64,000 nt of DNA from Bifidobacterium angulatum DSM 20098 = JCM 7096 (GCF_001025155.1 NZ_AP012322.1:1240001-1304000); one strand, 5' to 3'; positions 17,139-27,131 are shown, counted from the stretch's first letter. Numbers and translations: made by a program. Notes: generated by a model not told the origin, from the letters alone.

Positions 17139-18584
17139 TCACTCCTGGCTGAAGCCAACGGTGTGCACGTAGATGCTGTCGGTGCTGCCCGGCTGATGTT
17201 CGCCCTGAGCGGAGCTCAGCACGACGATCTTGTCGCCGTCAGCAACCTTGCCAGCTTCCTTCAGCACCTTGTCGGTGTATTCCATCAGGTCGCGGCGGGA
17301 CTTGTCGTGGTAGTCCTCGTCGACCAGGAAGGATTCGGTGCCCCAGCTCAAAGCCAGCCAGTGGTAGGTATGCTCGTTGTTGGTGATGCCGAAGATCGGG
17401 ACGGCCGGGCGTTCGCGGGACACGCGGTGCACGGTGGAACCGGTCTGGGTGTAGGCGACGATGGCCTTGGCGTTGAGCTTCTCGGCCAGGTCGACCGCAG
17501 CGGAGGACACAGCGCCAGTGGAGGACATGTCGAGGTTCTTCAGCTGCGGGATACGGTCGAAGCCGTGCTCGGTGGCGAAGGAGGAGATGCGGGACATGGT
17601 GTTCACGGTGACTGCCGGGTACTTGCCGACGGCGGTCTCGTTGGACGTCATGGTGGCGTCGGCACCGTCGAGGACGGCGTTGGCGCAGTCGGAGGCCTCT
17701 GCACGGGTCGGGACCGGGGAGCTCACCATGGAGCCCAGGACTTCGGTGGCCACGATAACCGGCTTGGCGTACTGGCGGGCCAGCTCGATGCAGCGCTTGG
17801 TAGCCAGCGGCACCTCTTCCAGCGGGCACTCAACGGCCATATCGCCACGGGCGACCATAATGCCGTCGAAGGCCTTGACGATCTCTTCGAGGTTCTCAAG
17901 AGCCTGCGGCTTCTCGATCTTGGCGACGACCGGGATACGGCGGCCTTCCTCGTCCATGATCTCGTGGGCGCGATCGATATCGGTGGCGAAACGCACGAAG
18001 GACATGGCGATGATGTCGGCACCGGTGCGGATGGCCCAGCGCAGATCCTCTTCGTCCTTCTCGGTCAGAGCCGGCAGGGACACGGCGACGCCCGGCAGGT
18101 TGATGCCCTTGTGGCTGGACACGGGGCCGGCCACGACAACCTTGGTGTGCACGTTGTTGCCCTCGACCTTGGTGACCTCCAGACGGACCTTGCCGTCGTC
18201 GATCAGGATCGGATCGCCTGCGTGGCAGTCGCCCGGCAGACCCTTGAAGGTGGTGGAGGTGATGTGCTCGTCGCCCTCGATGTCGTCGGTGGTGATGATG
18301 AATTCCTGGCCTTCGGTCAGCTGGACCTTGTCTTCGCCGTCGGCGTTCTTCTTGAACCAGCCGCAGCGGATCTTCGGGCCCTGCAGGTCGACGAGGGCGG
18401 CAACGTTGCGACCGGTGGCCTTGGAAGCCTCACGCAGGTTGTTGTACACCTTGAGGTGATCTTCCGGAGTGCCGTGGGAGCGGTTCAGACGAGCCACGTC
18501 CATGCCTGCTTCGACAAGGCTGGTGATACCTTCGAGGGTTTCGGTGGCGGGACCGATGGTATCTACGATCTTGGCTTTACGCAT
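17139..18584 (-). CDS. pyk: Pyruvate kinase
   Basis: A 481-residue glycolytic enzyme converting PEP and ADP to pyruvate and ATP. The N-terminus AKIVDTIGPATETLEG, LNRSHGTPEDH, the catalytic lysine region VVAKIEKPQALENL, the metal/PEP site MVARGDMAVECP and ATEVLGSM all match the family. The C-terminal regulatory domain runs to the end (VHTVGFSQE). AAGGAATAGGCAAT precedes the ATG at 18584. A LacI-type operator about 116 bases upstream suggests control by a global sugar regulator. Confidence 0.96.
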   Translation of the reverse strand: MRKAKIVDTIGPATETLEGITSLVEAGMDVARLNRSHGTPEDHLKVYNNLREASKATGRNVAALVDLQGPKIRCGWFKKNADGEDKVQLTEGQEFIITTDDIEGDEHITSTTFKGLPGDCHAGDPILIDDGKVRLEVTKVEGNNVHTKVVVAGPVSSHKGINLPGVAVSLPALTEKDEEDLRWAIRTGADIIAMSFVRFATDIDRAHEIMDEEGRRIPVVAKIEKPQALENLEEIVKAFDGIMVARGDMAVECPLEEVPLATKRCIELARQYAKPVIVATEVLGSMVSSPVPTRAEASDCANAVLDGADATMTSNETAVGKYPAVTVNTMSRISSFATEHGFDRIPQLKNLDMSSTGAVSSAAVDLAEKLNAKAIVAYTQTGSTVHRVSRERPAVPIFGITNNEHTYHWLALSWGTESFLVDEDYHDKSRRDLMEYTDKVLKEAGKVADGDKIVVLSSAQGEHQPGSTDSIYVHTVGFSQE

Positions 18585-19086
18585 ATTGCCTATTCCTTAA
18601 CTACTGCGGTTTACTGCAAACGGACAAGGACAACCTTGTCTTCCACCCGATAGTTTACTCGCGGGTTTTGCGGCAAACACTGATTGCTTTAATTTTTATG
18701 TGAGCGCTAACAATTATATCTCATATTCAATACCGCCCGGCGTTTTCCCAGTATTTCCAGTGCATCTACACCCCAATCCCCCAATATGATTCGCCCATCA
18801 GACGAAGCGAACGCCGCACTTGAAAACGCAGGCGAAAATATATTTCCACTGCATTTCCAGCGTATTTGCATACGCAATTCACGGCAACAATAGTACAAAT
18901 AAATCTACTTTGTCTATTTTATTGCCGGTCGATGTCAATAGCATCGTTTTCCGCTATTGTCCATGCCGTCACCAACCGGCATTCCGGCCGCTAATAAAAC
19001 CCATATACATCTGCTCCACTACACAGGTCACCCAAGTAGCAGCGTCAAGCATCAACCCCGATCGACCTCTCCCCCACATGCACAAA
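18585..19086. other. Long upstream region of pyk
   Basis: About 500 bases without a supportable gene, and notably AT-rich between 18690 and 18960 for this GC-rich chromosome. It should contain the pyk promoter. The only motif I can name is the operator at 18700-18713. A 63-codon minus frame at 18707-18898 overlaps it and lacks a ribosome binding site. Confidence 0.5.
18700..18713. promoter_or_regulatory. LacI-family operator upstream of pyk
   Basis: GTGAGCGCTAACAA is a palindrome centred on AGCGCT, the usual core for LacI-family regulators. In bifidobacteria the LacI-type regulator AraQ is described as a global regulator of central sugar metabolism, which makes it a candidate here. The regulator gene is not in this window. 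Confidence 0.5.
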
Positions 19087-19112
19087 GGCGGGTCCGGCAA
19101 CCCAGACCCGCC
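19087..19112 (-). terminator. Terminator of terC
   Basis: Stem GGCGGGTC (19087-19094) with GACCCGCC (19105-19112), 20 bases past the terC stop. Confidence 0.6.
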
Positions 19113-19131
19113 CCAAGCGAACACGCCATCA

Positions 19132-20115
19132 TTACTTGGACACCGCATCCACCTTTTGCATCTTCAGCACGGACAACAGCGCCGCGCCTCCAATCGCCAC
19201 GACGATTACGGCCAGCGACAGCCATGTGGGGATTTCCGGCGCCCATGCAACCGGATTGCCGCCGTTGATGAACGGCAGCGTGTTCTCATGCAGCGCTTCC
19301 AAAATCAGCTTCACACCGATAAAGCCAAGCACGATGGACAGGCCCGCCGGCAGATAGACCAGCTTGTCAAGCAGCGCGCCAAGCAGGAAGTACAGCTGCT
19401 GGAGCCCAAGCAGCGCGAACACATTGGAGGTGAACACGATGAACGGATCCTTGGTCAGACCGAAGATCGCAGGAATCGAGTCGAAGGCGAACATGACATC
19501 GGTAGTGCCGATGGCAAGAAACACAATGAGCATCGGGGTCCAATAGCGCACGCCGTCACGAGTGGTACGCAGCTTCTCGCCATCGTATTCGTCGGTGATA
19601 GGCACCACTTTACGCAATGTGCGGATCAGACCATTCTCATGGTATTCGTCATCGTCACCACCGCCGAAAACAAGTTTGACGGCGGTATAGATGAGGAATG
19701 CGCCGAAGATGAAGAAGATCCACGTGAACTGGCTGATCAGCGCAGAACCGATAAGAATGAACACGCCTCGGAAAATCAGGGCGAATGTGATGCCCACGCT
19801 CAGCACATATTTCTGGATCTGCTTGGGAACCGCGAAATTCGACATGATGATGACGAACACAAAGAGATTGTCGATGGACAGCGAATATTCGGTAAGCCAG
19901 CCGGAATAGAACTCAATAGCCGGTTTGCTCCCTGCGAAGAACCAGATCAGGCCGCCGAAGATCAGCGCCATGACGACGAAGAACACAATATGCTGCACGC
20001 ATTCCTTGGTGGAAGGGACATGCGGCCTACGTCCGATGATGAACAAATCGACTACGAAAAACAGCGCAAGCACTACGAATGTAGTGATTTCAAAAGCAAG
20101 AGGGGTTTCAGCCAT
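19132..20115 (-). CDS. TerC/Alx-family integral membrane protein
   Basis: A 327-residue membrane protein with about nine transmembrane segments. Conserved acidic motifs are WLTEYSLSIDNLFVF in an early helix and TTDVMFAFDSIPAIFG further on, both typical of the family. TerC/Alx proteins are linked to tellurite resistance, alkaline response and, in several bacteria, manganese export. A hydrophilic loop (GGGDDDEYHENGLIR) separates the two halves. The ATG at 20115 (MAETPLAFE) gives the expected N-terminus, but no clear Shine-Dalgarno is visible. It is 91 bases downstream of uvrB on the same strand. Confidence 0.88.
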   Translation of the reverse strand: MAETPLAFEITTFVVLALFFVVDLFIIGRRPHVPSTKECVQHIVFFVVMALIFGGLIWFFAGSKPAIEFYSGWLTEYSLSIDNLFVFVIIMSNFAVPKQIQKYVLSVGITFALIFRGVFILIGSALISQFTWIFFIFGAFLIYTAVKLVFGGGDDDEYHENGLIRTLRKVVPITDEYDGEKLRTTRDGVRYWTPMLIVFLAIGTTDVMFAFDSIPAIFGLTKDPFIVFTSNVFALLGLQQLYFLLGALLDKLVYLPAGLSIVLGFIGVKLILEALHENTLPFINGGNPVAWAPEIPTWLSLAVIVVAIGGAALLSVLKMQKVDAVSK

Positions 20116-20206
20116 ACACACCATGGTACGGAGTGGCGCTGACCGTCCAGGTGATTTCACGAAAGGCAGACGGGCCCAGGGCATTCGCCTTGCGCCCGCC
20201 TCCATG

Positions 20207-22318
20207 CTATTTGCTGGCTTCGGTCATCTGGCGCAGTTCCTTCTTCAGATCGCGGATCTCGTCGCGCAGCCGCGCAGCCAGCTCGAACTGCAGCTGTTCG
20301 GCGGCGGTATGCATCTGTTCCGAAAGCTGTCGAATCAGATCGGCCAGATCCTGCGCGGGCAGACCTGCCTTGAGGATCTCCTCGTGACGCTTGTTCGCCT
20401 CGTCCTCATCCAGGGTCGGCACGCTCAGATGCGTGTTGCCGGCCTTGCCCGCATTGCGATAGCCGCCCTCAAGCAAGGTCTGCGTATCCACATCCTCCTT
20501 GGCGAGCATGTCGTTCACATCGCTGATCTTCTTGATCAACGGCTTCGGGTCGATGCCATGCTCCTTGTTGTAGGCGATCTGGATATCGCGTCGGCGATTC
20601 GTCTCGTCGATGGCCTCGTGCATGGCCTCGGTGATGTTATCCGCGTACATGAGCACGGTGCCGTCCACATTTCGCGCGGCGCGTCCGATGGTCTGGATAA
20701 GCGAACGGTACGAGCGCAGGAATCCCTCCTTGTCGGCGTCCAGAATCGCCACCAGCGAAACCTCGGGCAGGTCAAGGCCCTCGCGCAACAGGTTGATGCC
20801 GACGATCACGTCGATCTTGCCCTCGCGCAGCATGCGCAGCAGTTCCACGCGGCGCAGTGTGTCCACGTCCGAATGCAGGTACTCCACTTTAATGCCGTGT
20901 TCCAGCAGATAATCGGTCAGATCCTCAGCCATCTTCTTGGTGAGCGTGGTGACCAGGGCACGCTCGTTGCGTGCCACGCGGGCCTTGATCTCCCCCAGCA
21001 GATCGTCGATCTGCCCTTCGATGGGCCGCACTTCGATCTTCGGATCGACCAAGCCCGTCGGGCGGATGATCTGTTCAACCACGCCATCGGAGAGTCCCAG
21101 CTCATAGTCGCCCGGAGTTGCGGAAAGATATACGGTCTGGCCGATACGTCGCTGGAATTCCGGCCATTTCAACGGCCTGTTGTCCATTGCCGACGGCAGA
21201 CGGAACCCATGTTCGACCAACGTACGCTTACGGCTGGCATCGCCCTCATACATCGCACCGATCTGCGGCACGGTGACATGCGATTCGTCGATGACCAGCA
21301 GAAAATCGTCGGGGAAGAAATCAAGCAGAGTGTGCGGCGGTGTACCCGGCGCACGCCCGTCGAAATGCCGCGAATAGTTCTCGACGCCCGAGCACACGCC
21401 TACCTGGGTAAGCATTTCCAAGTCGTATGTGGTGCGCATGGAAAGACGCTGGGCTTCCAGATCCTTGCCCTGCTTCTTCAATTCGGCCACACGGTCGTCA
21501 AGTTCGGCGCGGATGCTTTTCAGCGCACGGGCCATGCGCTCCGGGCCCGCGACATAATGCGACGCGGGGAAAATATGCACTTCGCTCTCGTGGGCGATCA
21601 CGTCGCCCGTCAGCGGATGCAGCGTGGAGATGCGGTCGATCTCGTCGCCGAAGAATTCGATGCGGATGGCCAGTTCCTCGTATACGGGAATGATCTCGAC
21701 GGTGTCGCCACGTACGCGGAAGATGCCGCGGGTGAAGGCGATATCGTTGCGTTTGTACTGCATGTCGACGAATGTGCGCAGCAGATCGTCGCGCTCGATC
21801 TGATCGCCCTCATGCAGAAACAGCATGCGCCCCGCGTATTCCTCGGGCGTGCCCAGACCGTAGATGCATGAGACGGTGGCCACCACCACGCAGTCGCGGC
21901 GCGTCAGCAGGTTTGCGGTGGCGGCGTGGCGCAGGCGCTCCACATCGTCGTTGATGTTGGAGTCCTTTTCGATGTACGTGTCGGTTTGGGGAATATAGGC
22001 TTCCGGCTGGTAGTAGTCGTAGTAGGAGACGAAATAGCTTACCGCGTTGTCGGGCATGAGCTCGCGGAATTCGGCGCATAGCTGTGCGGCGAGCGTCTTG
22101 TTGGGCTCGATGATGAGCGTGGGGCGTTGCAGCCGCTCGATCAGCCATGCGGTGGTGGCGGTTTTGCCGGTGCCGGTGGCGCCCATGAGCACCACGTCGT
22201 TCTCACCGTTTTCGATGCGCGTGGCAAGTTCCTCGATGGCCTTCGGCTGGTCGCCGCTTGGCTTATATGGCGATTTGACCACAAACGGCTTGTTCGTGCG
22301 TTCGATGTTGAATCCCAT
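20207..22318 (-). CDS. uvrB: Excinuclease ABC subunit B
   Basis: A 703-residue DNA helicase-like subunit of nucleotide excision repair that loads UvrC at lesions. The Walker A motif [14 protein letters not shown], the beta-hairpin region [20 protein letters not shown], the DEAD-like VIDESHVT, motif [17 protein letters not shown] and motif [11 protein letters not shown] are all present. The C-terminal UvrC-binding helix ([20 protein letters not shown]) is intact. CAAAGGGG precedes the ATG. coaE ends 21 bases upstream, so the two are probably one transcript. Confidence 0.97.
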   Translation of the reverse strand: MGFNIERTNKPFVVKSPYKPSGDQPKAIEELATRIENGENDVVLMGATGTGKTATTAWLIERLQRPTLIIEPNKTLAAQLCAEFRELMPDNAVSYFVSYYDYYQPEAYIPQTDTYIEKDSNINDDVERLRHAATANLLTRRDCVVVATVSCIYGLGTPEEYAGRMLFLHEGDQIERDDLLRTFVDMQYKRNDIAFTRGIFRVRGDTVEIIPVYEELAIRIEFFGDEIDRISTLHPLTGDVIAHESEVHIFPASHYVAGPERMARALKSIRAELDDRVAELKKQGKDLEAQRLSMRTTYDLEMLTQVGVCSGVENYSRHFDGRAPGTPPHTLLDFFPDDFLLVIDESHVTVPQIGAMYEGDASRKRTLVEHGFRLPSAMDNRPLKWPEFQRRIGQTVYLSATPGDYELGLSDGVVEQIIRPTGLVDPKIEVRPIEGQIDDLLGEIKARVARNERALVTTLTKKMAEDLTDYLLEHGIKVEYLHSDVDTLRRVELLRMLREGKIDVIVGINLLREGLDLPEVSLVAILDADKEGFLRSYRSLIQTIGRAARNVDGTVLMYADNITEAMHEAIDETNRRRDIQIAYNKEHGIDPKPLIKKISDVNDMLAKEDVDTQTLLEGGYRNAGKAGNTHLSVPTLDEDEANKRHEEILKAGLPAQDLADLIRQLSEQMHTAAEQLQFELAARLRDEIRDLKKELRQMTEASK

Positions 22319-22339
22319 AGCAACCCCTTTGCCGAGCTT

Positions 22340-22963
22340 CTACGCTTCCTCGTTCCATTGACTATACAGCCTATCAACCTGTTCGAACATTTGTTCCAAT
22401 GGCTGAGTGGAATCGATGATCGTGTCGGCAATGGCAAGCCGCTGCGCAGCACTGGCCTGGTGGCGGATGCGGTCGCATGCCTGGTCTCGCGTCATGCCAC
22501 GCGTCGCGACCATGCGTTCGATGCGCGCCTCCTCCGGCGCCTCGACGGTAGCGATGTGATCGAATCGGAACGGAAGCGCGTCAACGACTTCGGCTAGTAG
22601 CGGAATATCGTGCACGATAACCGCATGCGGCCGGGACGCACGCTCCGTTTGTTCCAACCGCTCAGCCTCTCGGTAGATCAACGGATGCTCTATGCTGTCC
22701 AGGCGTTCGCGCGATCCGGGTTCGGCGAAGGGGCCGAATACATGCTCGGCAAGCCACGCACGGTCCAACGTACCGTCCGCACGCAGCACCTGGCCGCCGA
22801 ATGTCTCGACAATCCGCGGTAGCGCGGCGCCGCCGGGTTCGACCACCTTACGGGCCAACATATCATAGTCGATCACGCACGCCCCCAGTTCGGCCAGTCG
22901 TGCCGAGACCGTGCTCTTCCCTGCCGCGATGCCACCCGTCAACCCAATTCTCATACCATTCAC
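22340..22963 (-). CDS. coaE: Dephospho-CoA kinase
   Basis: The last enzyme of coenzyme A synthesis, phosphorylating dephospho-CoA. The 207-residue product has the P-loop GLTGGIAAGKST at residues 7-18, followed by VIDYDMLARKVVEPG, HPLIY and VHDIPLLAE, all typical. ACAGGATGTGA precedes the ATG at 22963; an ATG three codons later is the alternative. It sits upstream of uvrB in the same direction and downstream of the rpsA terminator. Confidence 0.93.
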   Translation of the reverse strand: MNGMRIGLTGGIAAGKSTVSARLAELGACVIDYDMLARKVVEPGGAALPRIVETFGGQVLRADGTLDRAWLAEHVFGPFAEPGSRERLDSIEHPLIYREAERLEQTERASRPHAVIVHDIPLLAEVVDALPFRFDHIATVEAPEEARIERMVATRGMTRDQACDRIRHQASAAQRLAIADTIIDSTQPLEQMFEQVDRLYSQWNEEA

Positions 22964-23098
22964 ATCCTGTATCGTATCCCTCCCCTATCGGCGAGCAACA
23001 CCAATGGCAAGGCATGCAGGGTGCCTTATAGGGAATGCCATGACGTGGCTCCATGATCCGATGCGGAGATGAACGCTTGCATATCATTCTGAAAAAAC

Positions 23099-23132
23099 GG
23101 AAAGCCCGGCCGGATGACCGGTCGGGCTTTCC
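23099..23132 (-). terminator. Rho-independent terminator of rpsA
   Basis: A 15-base stem with one wobble pair (GGAAAGCCCGGCCGG; loop ATGA) followed on the minus strand by GTTTTTTC, about 70 bases past the rpsA stop. Confidence 0.9.
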
Positions 23133-23200
23133 GCTCAGCTAACAGCTAATGCGTTGCAACTTATTCTGCAGTTAATACCGTGCAGTGGCTGCGATCAGGC

Positions 23201-24673
23201 TCACTCGCCGAGCAGCTGGTCGCGCAGGGCGGCAAGCTGGTCGGAGTCGGCGAGGGTGCCGTTGGAAGTGCTCTCGGAGGAGTAGTTGGACACCTCTTCG
23301 ACCTTCTCTTCCTTGGCGGCCTGACCGTCGGCAGCAGCGGACTCCTCCGCGTGCTCGAGCTCGTTGGCCACGAACTCCTTGTGCTCTTCCCACAGGTCGT
23401 GAGCGGCAGCGTACTGGGATTCCCACTCTTCGCGCTGCTTCTCGTAACCGGCGAGCCACTCGTTGGTGTTCGGGTCGAAGCCTTCGGGGTACTTGTAGTT
23501 GCCCTCTTCGTCGTACTCTGCCGGCATGCCGTACAGAGCCGGATCGAAGTCCTCGGAAGCCGGGTCAACGGAATCGTTGGCCTGCTTGAGGGACAGGGAG
23601 ATGCGGCGACGATCGAGATCGACGTCGATCACCTTGACGAACACGGTCTCGCCCGGCTTGACCACGGTCTCCGGGTTCTCGACGTGACGGTTGGCGAGCT
23701 CGGAGATGTGCACCAGGCCCTCGATGCCGTCTTCGACGGAGATGAACACGCCGAACTGGACGATCTTGGTGACCTTGCCCTTGACGATCTGGCCAGGAAC
23801 GTGGGTGCGAGCGAAGCGCTGCCACGGATCCTCCTGAGTCGCCTTCAGGGACAGGGAGATGCGCTCACGGTCGAGATCGACGTCGAGCACCTCGACGGTG
23901 ACCTTGTCGCCGACCTTGACAACCTCGGACGGGTGATCGATGTGCTTCCAGGAAAGCTCGGAAACGTGGATCAGGCCGTCAACACCACCGAGATCGACGA
24001 ATGCGCCGAAGTTGACGATGGAGGACACGACGCCTTCGCGGATCTGGCCCTTCTTGAGCTGGGAGAGGAAGGTCTCGCGAACTTCGGACTGGGTCTCTTC
24101 CAGGTACTGACGACGGGACAGCACAACGTTGTTGCGGTTCTTGTCGAGCTCGAGGATCTTGGCTTCGATCTTCTGGCCGATGTACGGGGACAGATCGCGC
24201 ACGCGACGCATTTCGACCAGGGATGCCGGCAGGAAGCCACGCAGACCGATGTCCACGATCAGGCCGCCCTTGACAGCTTCGATGACGGTACCTTCGACAA
24301 CGCCATCGGCTTCCTTGATCTTCTCGATGTCGCCCCAGGCGCGCTCGTACTGTGCACGCTTCTTGGAAAGAATCAGACGGCCTTCCTTGTCCTCCTTGGT
24401 GACGACAAGGGCCTCGACGGTGTCGCCAACTTCGACGACCTCGTCCGGATCCACGTCCTTCTTGATGGAAAGCTCGCGGGAAGGAATCACACCTTCGGTC
24501 TTGTAGCCGATATCCAGGAGCACCTCGTCGTGATCGATCTTAACGACGGTACCTTCGACCAGATCACCATCATCAAAGTTCTTGATGGTGGAATCGACTG
24601 CCTTGATGAAGTCCTCTTCGGTGCCGATATCGTTGATGGCGACCTTGGCGACTTCGTTATTGTTCTGTGCCAT
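23201..24673 (-). CDS. rpsA: 30S ribosomal protein S1
   Basis: A 490-residue RNA-binding protein with four S1 repeats, the number usual in actinobacteria against six in E. coli. Repeats begin near DLVEGTVVKIDHDEVLLDIG, GVVEGTVIEAVKGGLIVDIG, GVVSSIVNFGAFVDLGGVDG and IVKGKVTKIVQFGVFISVED. The acidic tail (EHAEESAAADGQAAKEEKVE) lacks further repeats. The ATG at 24673 gives MAQNNNEVAK; the leader is A/T-rich with only a weak AAGAAA, as often seen for rpsA. Confidence 0.95.
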   Translation of the reverse strand: MAQNNNEVAKVAINDIGTEEDFIKAVDSTIKNFDDGDLVEGTVVKIDHDEVLLDIGYKTEGVIPSRELSIKKDVDPDEVVEVGDTVEALVVTKEDKEGRLILSKKRAQYERAWGDIEKIKEADGVVEGTVIEAVKGGLIVDIGLRGFLPASLVEMRRVRDLSPYIGQKIEAKILELDKNRNNVVLSRRQYLEETQSEVRETFLSQLKKGQIREGVVSSIVNFGAFVDLGGVDGLIHVSELSWKHIDHPSEVVKVGDKVTVEVLDVDLDRERISLSLKATQEDPWQRFARTHVPGQIVKGKVTKIVQFGVFISVEDGIEGLVHISELANRHVENPETVVKPGETVFVKVIDVDLDRRRISLSLKQANDSVDPASEDFDPALYGMPAEYDEEGNYKYPEGFDPNTNEWLAGYEKQREEWESQYAAAHDLWEEHKEFVANELEHAEESAAADGQAAKEEKVEEVSNYSSESTSNGTLADSDQLAALRDQLLGE

Positions 24674-24850
24674 ATAAATAAATGGTTTCTTATAGTTGAT
24701 GGATATTACTCGATATTCAGTTATCCGTGCGGCTGCCACAGACCTGCGGTACCCACGTAGGATACTGCCTCTCCTTCGGCAAACACACAATTGTTCAGTT
24801 TACAAGCACCCAGCCCCAAAATTCTAGGCGTGTCGCGCCTTGTTGACGAC

Positions 24851-25738
24851 CTACATCCCCGCAGGCAATCCGCGTTCGGCGGCCTCCACGACATTAGCCA
24901 GCAGCATGGCTCGCGTCATCGGCCCCACACCACCCGGATTCGGCGTATATGCGCCGCACCTTTCCCGGCAGTCCTTGTCGATGTCGCCCTTGATGCGGTA
25001 GCGGCCGGCCTCCTCGTCGAACACGCGGCTTACACCCACATCGACCAGCACGGCGCCCTCCTTCACATCTTCCGGCTTGACGAACCCGGCAACACCCATG
25101 GCCGCTACGATCACGTCCGCCCTGCGCATATGGTCGCGCACGTCCTTGGTGCCGGTATGGCACAACGTCACCGTGGCGTTCACACCGCGACTAGCCAGCA
25201 GCAGGCCGATCGTACGCCCAACGGTGATGCCACGGCCAAGCACGCACACCTCCTTGCCGTTCAAATCGATGCCGTACGCCTTCAGCAACTCGATGATGCC
25301 TCGCGGCGTACACGGCATCGGCGTAATCACGTCGCCACGCACATGCAGCACCAGCTCACCCAGATTGTACGGATGCATGCCGTCCGCATCCTTAGCGGGG
25401 TCGATCATACCGATGATCGCATTGGAGTCGACGCCCTTCGGCAGGGGCATCTGCACGATGAATCCCGTGCACTCCGGATCGTCGTTCAGTTCCCTCACGG
25501 CCTGCGCGATCTGTTCGAAGGTCGCGTTCTCCGGCAGCTCGCGCTTGATGGAGCGAATGCCCACCTCTTCACAGTCGGCATGCTTTCCGGCAACATATTT
25601 GACCGACCCGGGATCGCTGCCCACCAGCAATGTTCCCAAGCCAGGCACCACACCCTGTTCCTTCAAACGCGCCACCCGCTCGCGCAGGTCCTCTTTAATC
25701 CGCGCGGACACGGCTTTGCCGTCGAGTTTTATGGACAT
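24851..25738 (-). CDS. folD: Bifunctional methylenetetrahydrofolate dehydrogenase/cyclohydrolase
   Basis: A 295-residue enzyme interconverting 5,10-methylene-, methenyl- and 10-formyl-tetrahydrofolate with NADP. Motifs are [17 protein letters not shown] with the catalytic lysine, [25 protein letters not shown], the nucleotide site [13 protein letters not shown] and the C-terminal [26 protein letters not shown] precedes the ATG at 25738. It is divergent from the metal-binding lipoprotein gene, with an inverted-repeat operator between them. Confidence 0.95.
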   Translation of the reverse strand: MSIKLDGKAVSARIKEDLRERVARLKEQGVVPGLGTLLVGSDPGSVKYVAGKHADCEEVGIRSIKRELPENATFEQIAQAVRELNDDPECTGFIVQMPLPKGVDSNAIIGMIDPAKDADGMHPYNLGELVLHVRGDVITPMPCTPRGIIELLKAYGIDLNGKEVCVLGRGITVGRTIGLLLASRGVNATVTLCHTGTKDVRDHMRRADVIVAAMGVAGFVKPEDVKEGAVLVDVGVSRVFDEEAGRYRIKGDIDKDCRERCGAYTPNPGGVGPMTRAMLLANVVEAAERGLPAGM

Positions 25739-25781
25739 GCCATCCCCTTCTATCGGTTCCTGCACTCGCGAGCGCGAGCAC

Positions 25782-25798
25782 TACGATAAGATATCGTA
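25782..25798. promoter_or_regulatory. Inverted-repeat operator between folD and the metal-binding lipoprotein
   Basis: TACGATA-AGA-TATCGTA is a perfect 7-base dyad with a 3-base spacer, 43 bases before the lipoprotein start. It fits a dimeric metalloregulator, but differs from the Zur-like box further on, so a second regulator may act here. Confidence 0.5.
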
Positions 25799-25841
25799 TC
25801 GGTTGCTTCGACGTACGGCCGCGAGAAAGGCGGAATGTGAC

Positions 25842-26990
25842 ATGCGAACGAATCGTGCATTGGGTAGATGCGTTGCTGTTTTGCTTGCTTCGGCGATGAT
25901 GCTGGCGAGTGCTGCGTGCGGTATTGGCGGTCGTAAGGCCGGGGGTGACGCCCAGTCTAAGGTTGTGGCGAAGACCGGTGTGATCAACGTGGTGGCTTCG
26001 GTTGGCCAGTGGGGTTCGTTAGCTGCGCAGATTGGTGGCAAGGATGTGAAGGTGACGTCGATTTTGACGTCTACTGGTGTGGATGCTCATGATTTCGAGC
26101 CGAAGACCTCTGATTTGACGGCGCTGGGCAAGGCGGAGGTTGTGGTGGCCAATGGCGTGGATTATGATTCGTGGGCTACGAAGTCATTGTCACACGAGGC
26201 GACGGTGGTTTCGGCCGGGCAGACTGTGGGGGCCACGAAGGGCGATAATCCGCATCTGTGGTTTTCGAAGGATGCGCGTTCGGGTATGGCCAAGGAGTTG
26301 GCTGCCGTGTTTTCGAAGGTGCGACCGGCGAAGAAGGCGTATTTCAAGAAGCGTTTGCAACAGTGGCAGCGTCAGGAGAAGCAGCTTGATGCGTCGATGC
26401 AGAAGTTTGCGCAGGGGCATGCGAAGACTACGTATGCGGCGACTGAATCGGTGGCGTATTATCTGATGTCCGATTTGGGTGTGAAGGATGTGACGCCGCA
26501 GAGTTATGTGCAGGCGGTGATGAACGGCGGCGAGGTGGCGCCGGCCGATCTTCAGGAGTTCCAGGAACTGTTGGAGGCGCGGAAGGCGGATGTGCTGGTG
26601 AATAATCCGCAGGAGTCGTCGCAGATGACGAACCTGTTGACGGGTACGGCGAATAAGTCCGAGGTCCCGGTGGTCGATGTGACCGAACAGATGCCGAAGC
26701 AGTATGATTCGTTGACCGATTGGGTTGCGGCGTTGGTGGATTCGATTACCACCGCGATCGATCCCGAGTATGGGTGTACGTCGGATGGCGATGATGCGGA
26801 CGGCGAGGATTCTGGTGAAGCCCAGGATTCGCAGGATGGGCAGTCCGAACAATCAGAGCAATCCGATAAGACGGATGCGAGCGCCGATGCGAAGGATTCG
26901 GATACGTCCACCAAGCAGAAGAAGTACACTACTGGCGACGGCGATGACGCTTCCCAGTCCGGCAACACGAAATCCGGAACCGAGAACTAG
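25842..26990 (+). CDS. Metal-binding lipoprotein of a zinc/manganese ABC importer
   Basis: A 382-residue solute-binding protein of the ZnuA/TroA cluster A-1 family, exported and lipid-anchored: the signal peptide ends ASAMMLASAAC with Cys as acceptor. Metal-ligand histidines appear in GVDAHDFEPKTSDL, NPHLWFSKD and FAQGHAKTTYAATES; the acidic ligand region is NNPQES. AAAGGCGG precedes the ATG at 25842. The protein ends in about 70 unusual Asp/Ser/Gln-rich residues (for example DGDDADGEDSGEAQDSQDG), not the His-rich loop typical of ZnuA. The transporter ATPase and permease follow after a terminator and a Zur-like box. Confidence 0.88.
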   Translation: MRTNRALGRCVAVLLASAMMLASAACGIGGRKAGGDAQSKVVAKTGVINVVASVGQWGSLAAQIGGKDVKVTSILTSTGVDAHDFEPKTSDLTALGKAEVVVANGVDYDSWATKSLSHEATVVSAGQTVGATKGDNPHLWFSKDARSGMAKELAAVFSKVRPAKKAYFKKRLQQWQRQEKQLDASMQKFAQGHAKTTYAATESVAYYLMSDLGVKDVTPQSYVQAVMNGGEVAPADLQEFQELLEARKADVLVNNPQESSQMTNLLTGTANKSEVPVVDVTEQMPKQYDSLTDWVAALVDSITTAIDPEYGCTSDGDDADGEDSGEAQDSQDGQSEQSEQSDKTDASADAKDSDTSTKQKKYTTGDGDDASQSGNTKSGTEN

Positions 26991-27017
26991 ATTCCCCTTT
27001 CCCGTTGGATGTTGTTT

Positions 27018-27049
27018 CGCCGGAGTCTGCCTTGCCGTAGGCTCCGGCG
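27018..27049 (+). terminator. Hairpin after the lipoprotein gene
   Basis: Stem CGCCGGAG (27018-27025) with CTCCGGCG (27042-27049), followed by ATGTATTTTCC. Confidence 0.5.
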
Positions 27050-27116
27050 ATGTATTTTCCCCGGCTGGAAAAGCGAGCGTCCATGGCGATGTCCATTTCA
27101 GGCCAACTTTTCTTAT

Positions 27117-27131
27117 TGAAAACGATTGTCA
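27117..27131. promoter_or_regulatory. Zur-like box upstream of the ABC ATPase
   Basis: TGAAAACGATTGTCA closely resembles the actinobacterial Zur palindrome TGAAAATCATTTTCA. It lies 61 bases before the ATPase start. Zinc repression of the importer is inferred from this match. Confidence 0.6.

Noticed and set aside
17085..18653. 522-codon plus-strand frame opposite pyk
   Set aside because: Antisense shadow in GC-rich DNA; the minus strand encodes an unmistakable pyruvate kinase.
19925..21871. 648-codon plus-strand frame opposite uvrB and terC
   Set aside because: Shadow of conserved genes; no domain is recognisable.
23180..24760. 526-codon plus-strand frame opposite rpsA
   Set aside because: Repetitive Val/Leu/Asp/Gly composition is the mirror of S1 repeats; no independent support.
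25077..25841. Upstream extension of the metal-binding lipoprotein frame
   Set aside because: It runs antisense through folD; the signal peptide and ribosome binding site place the start at 25842.
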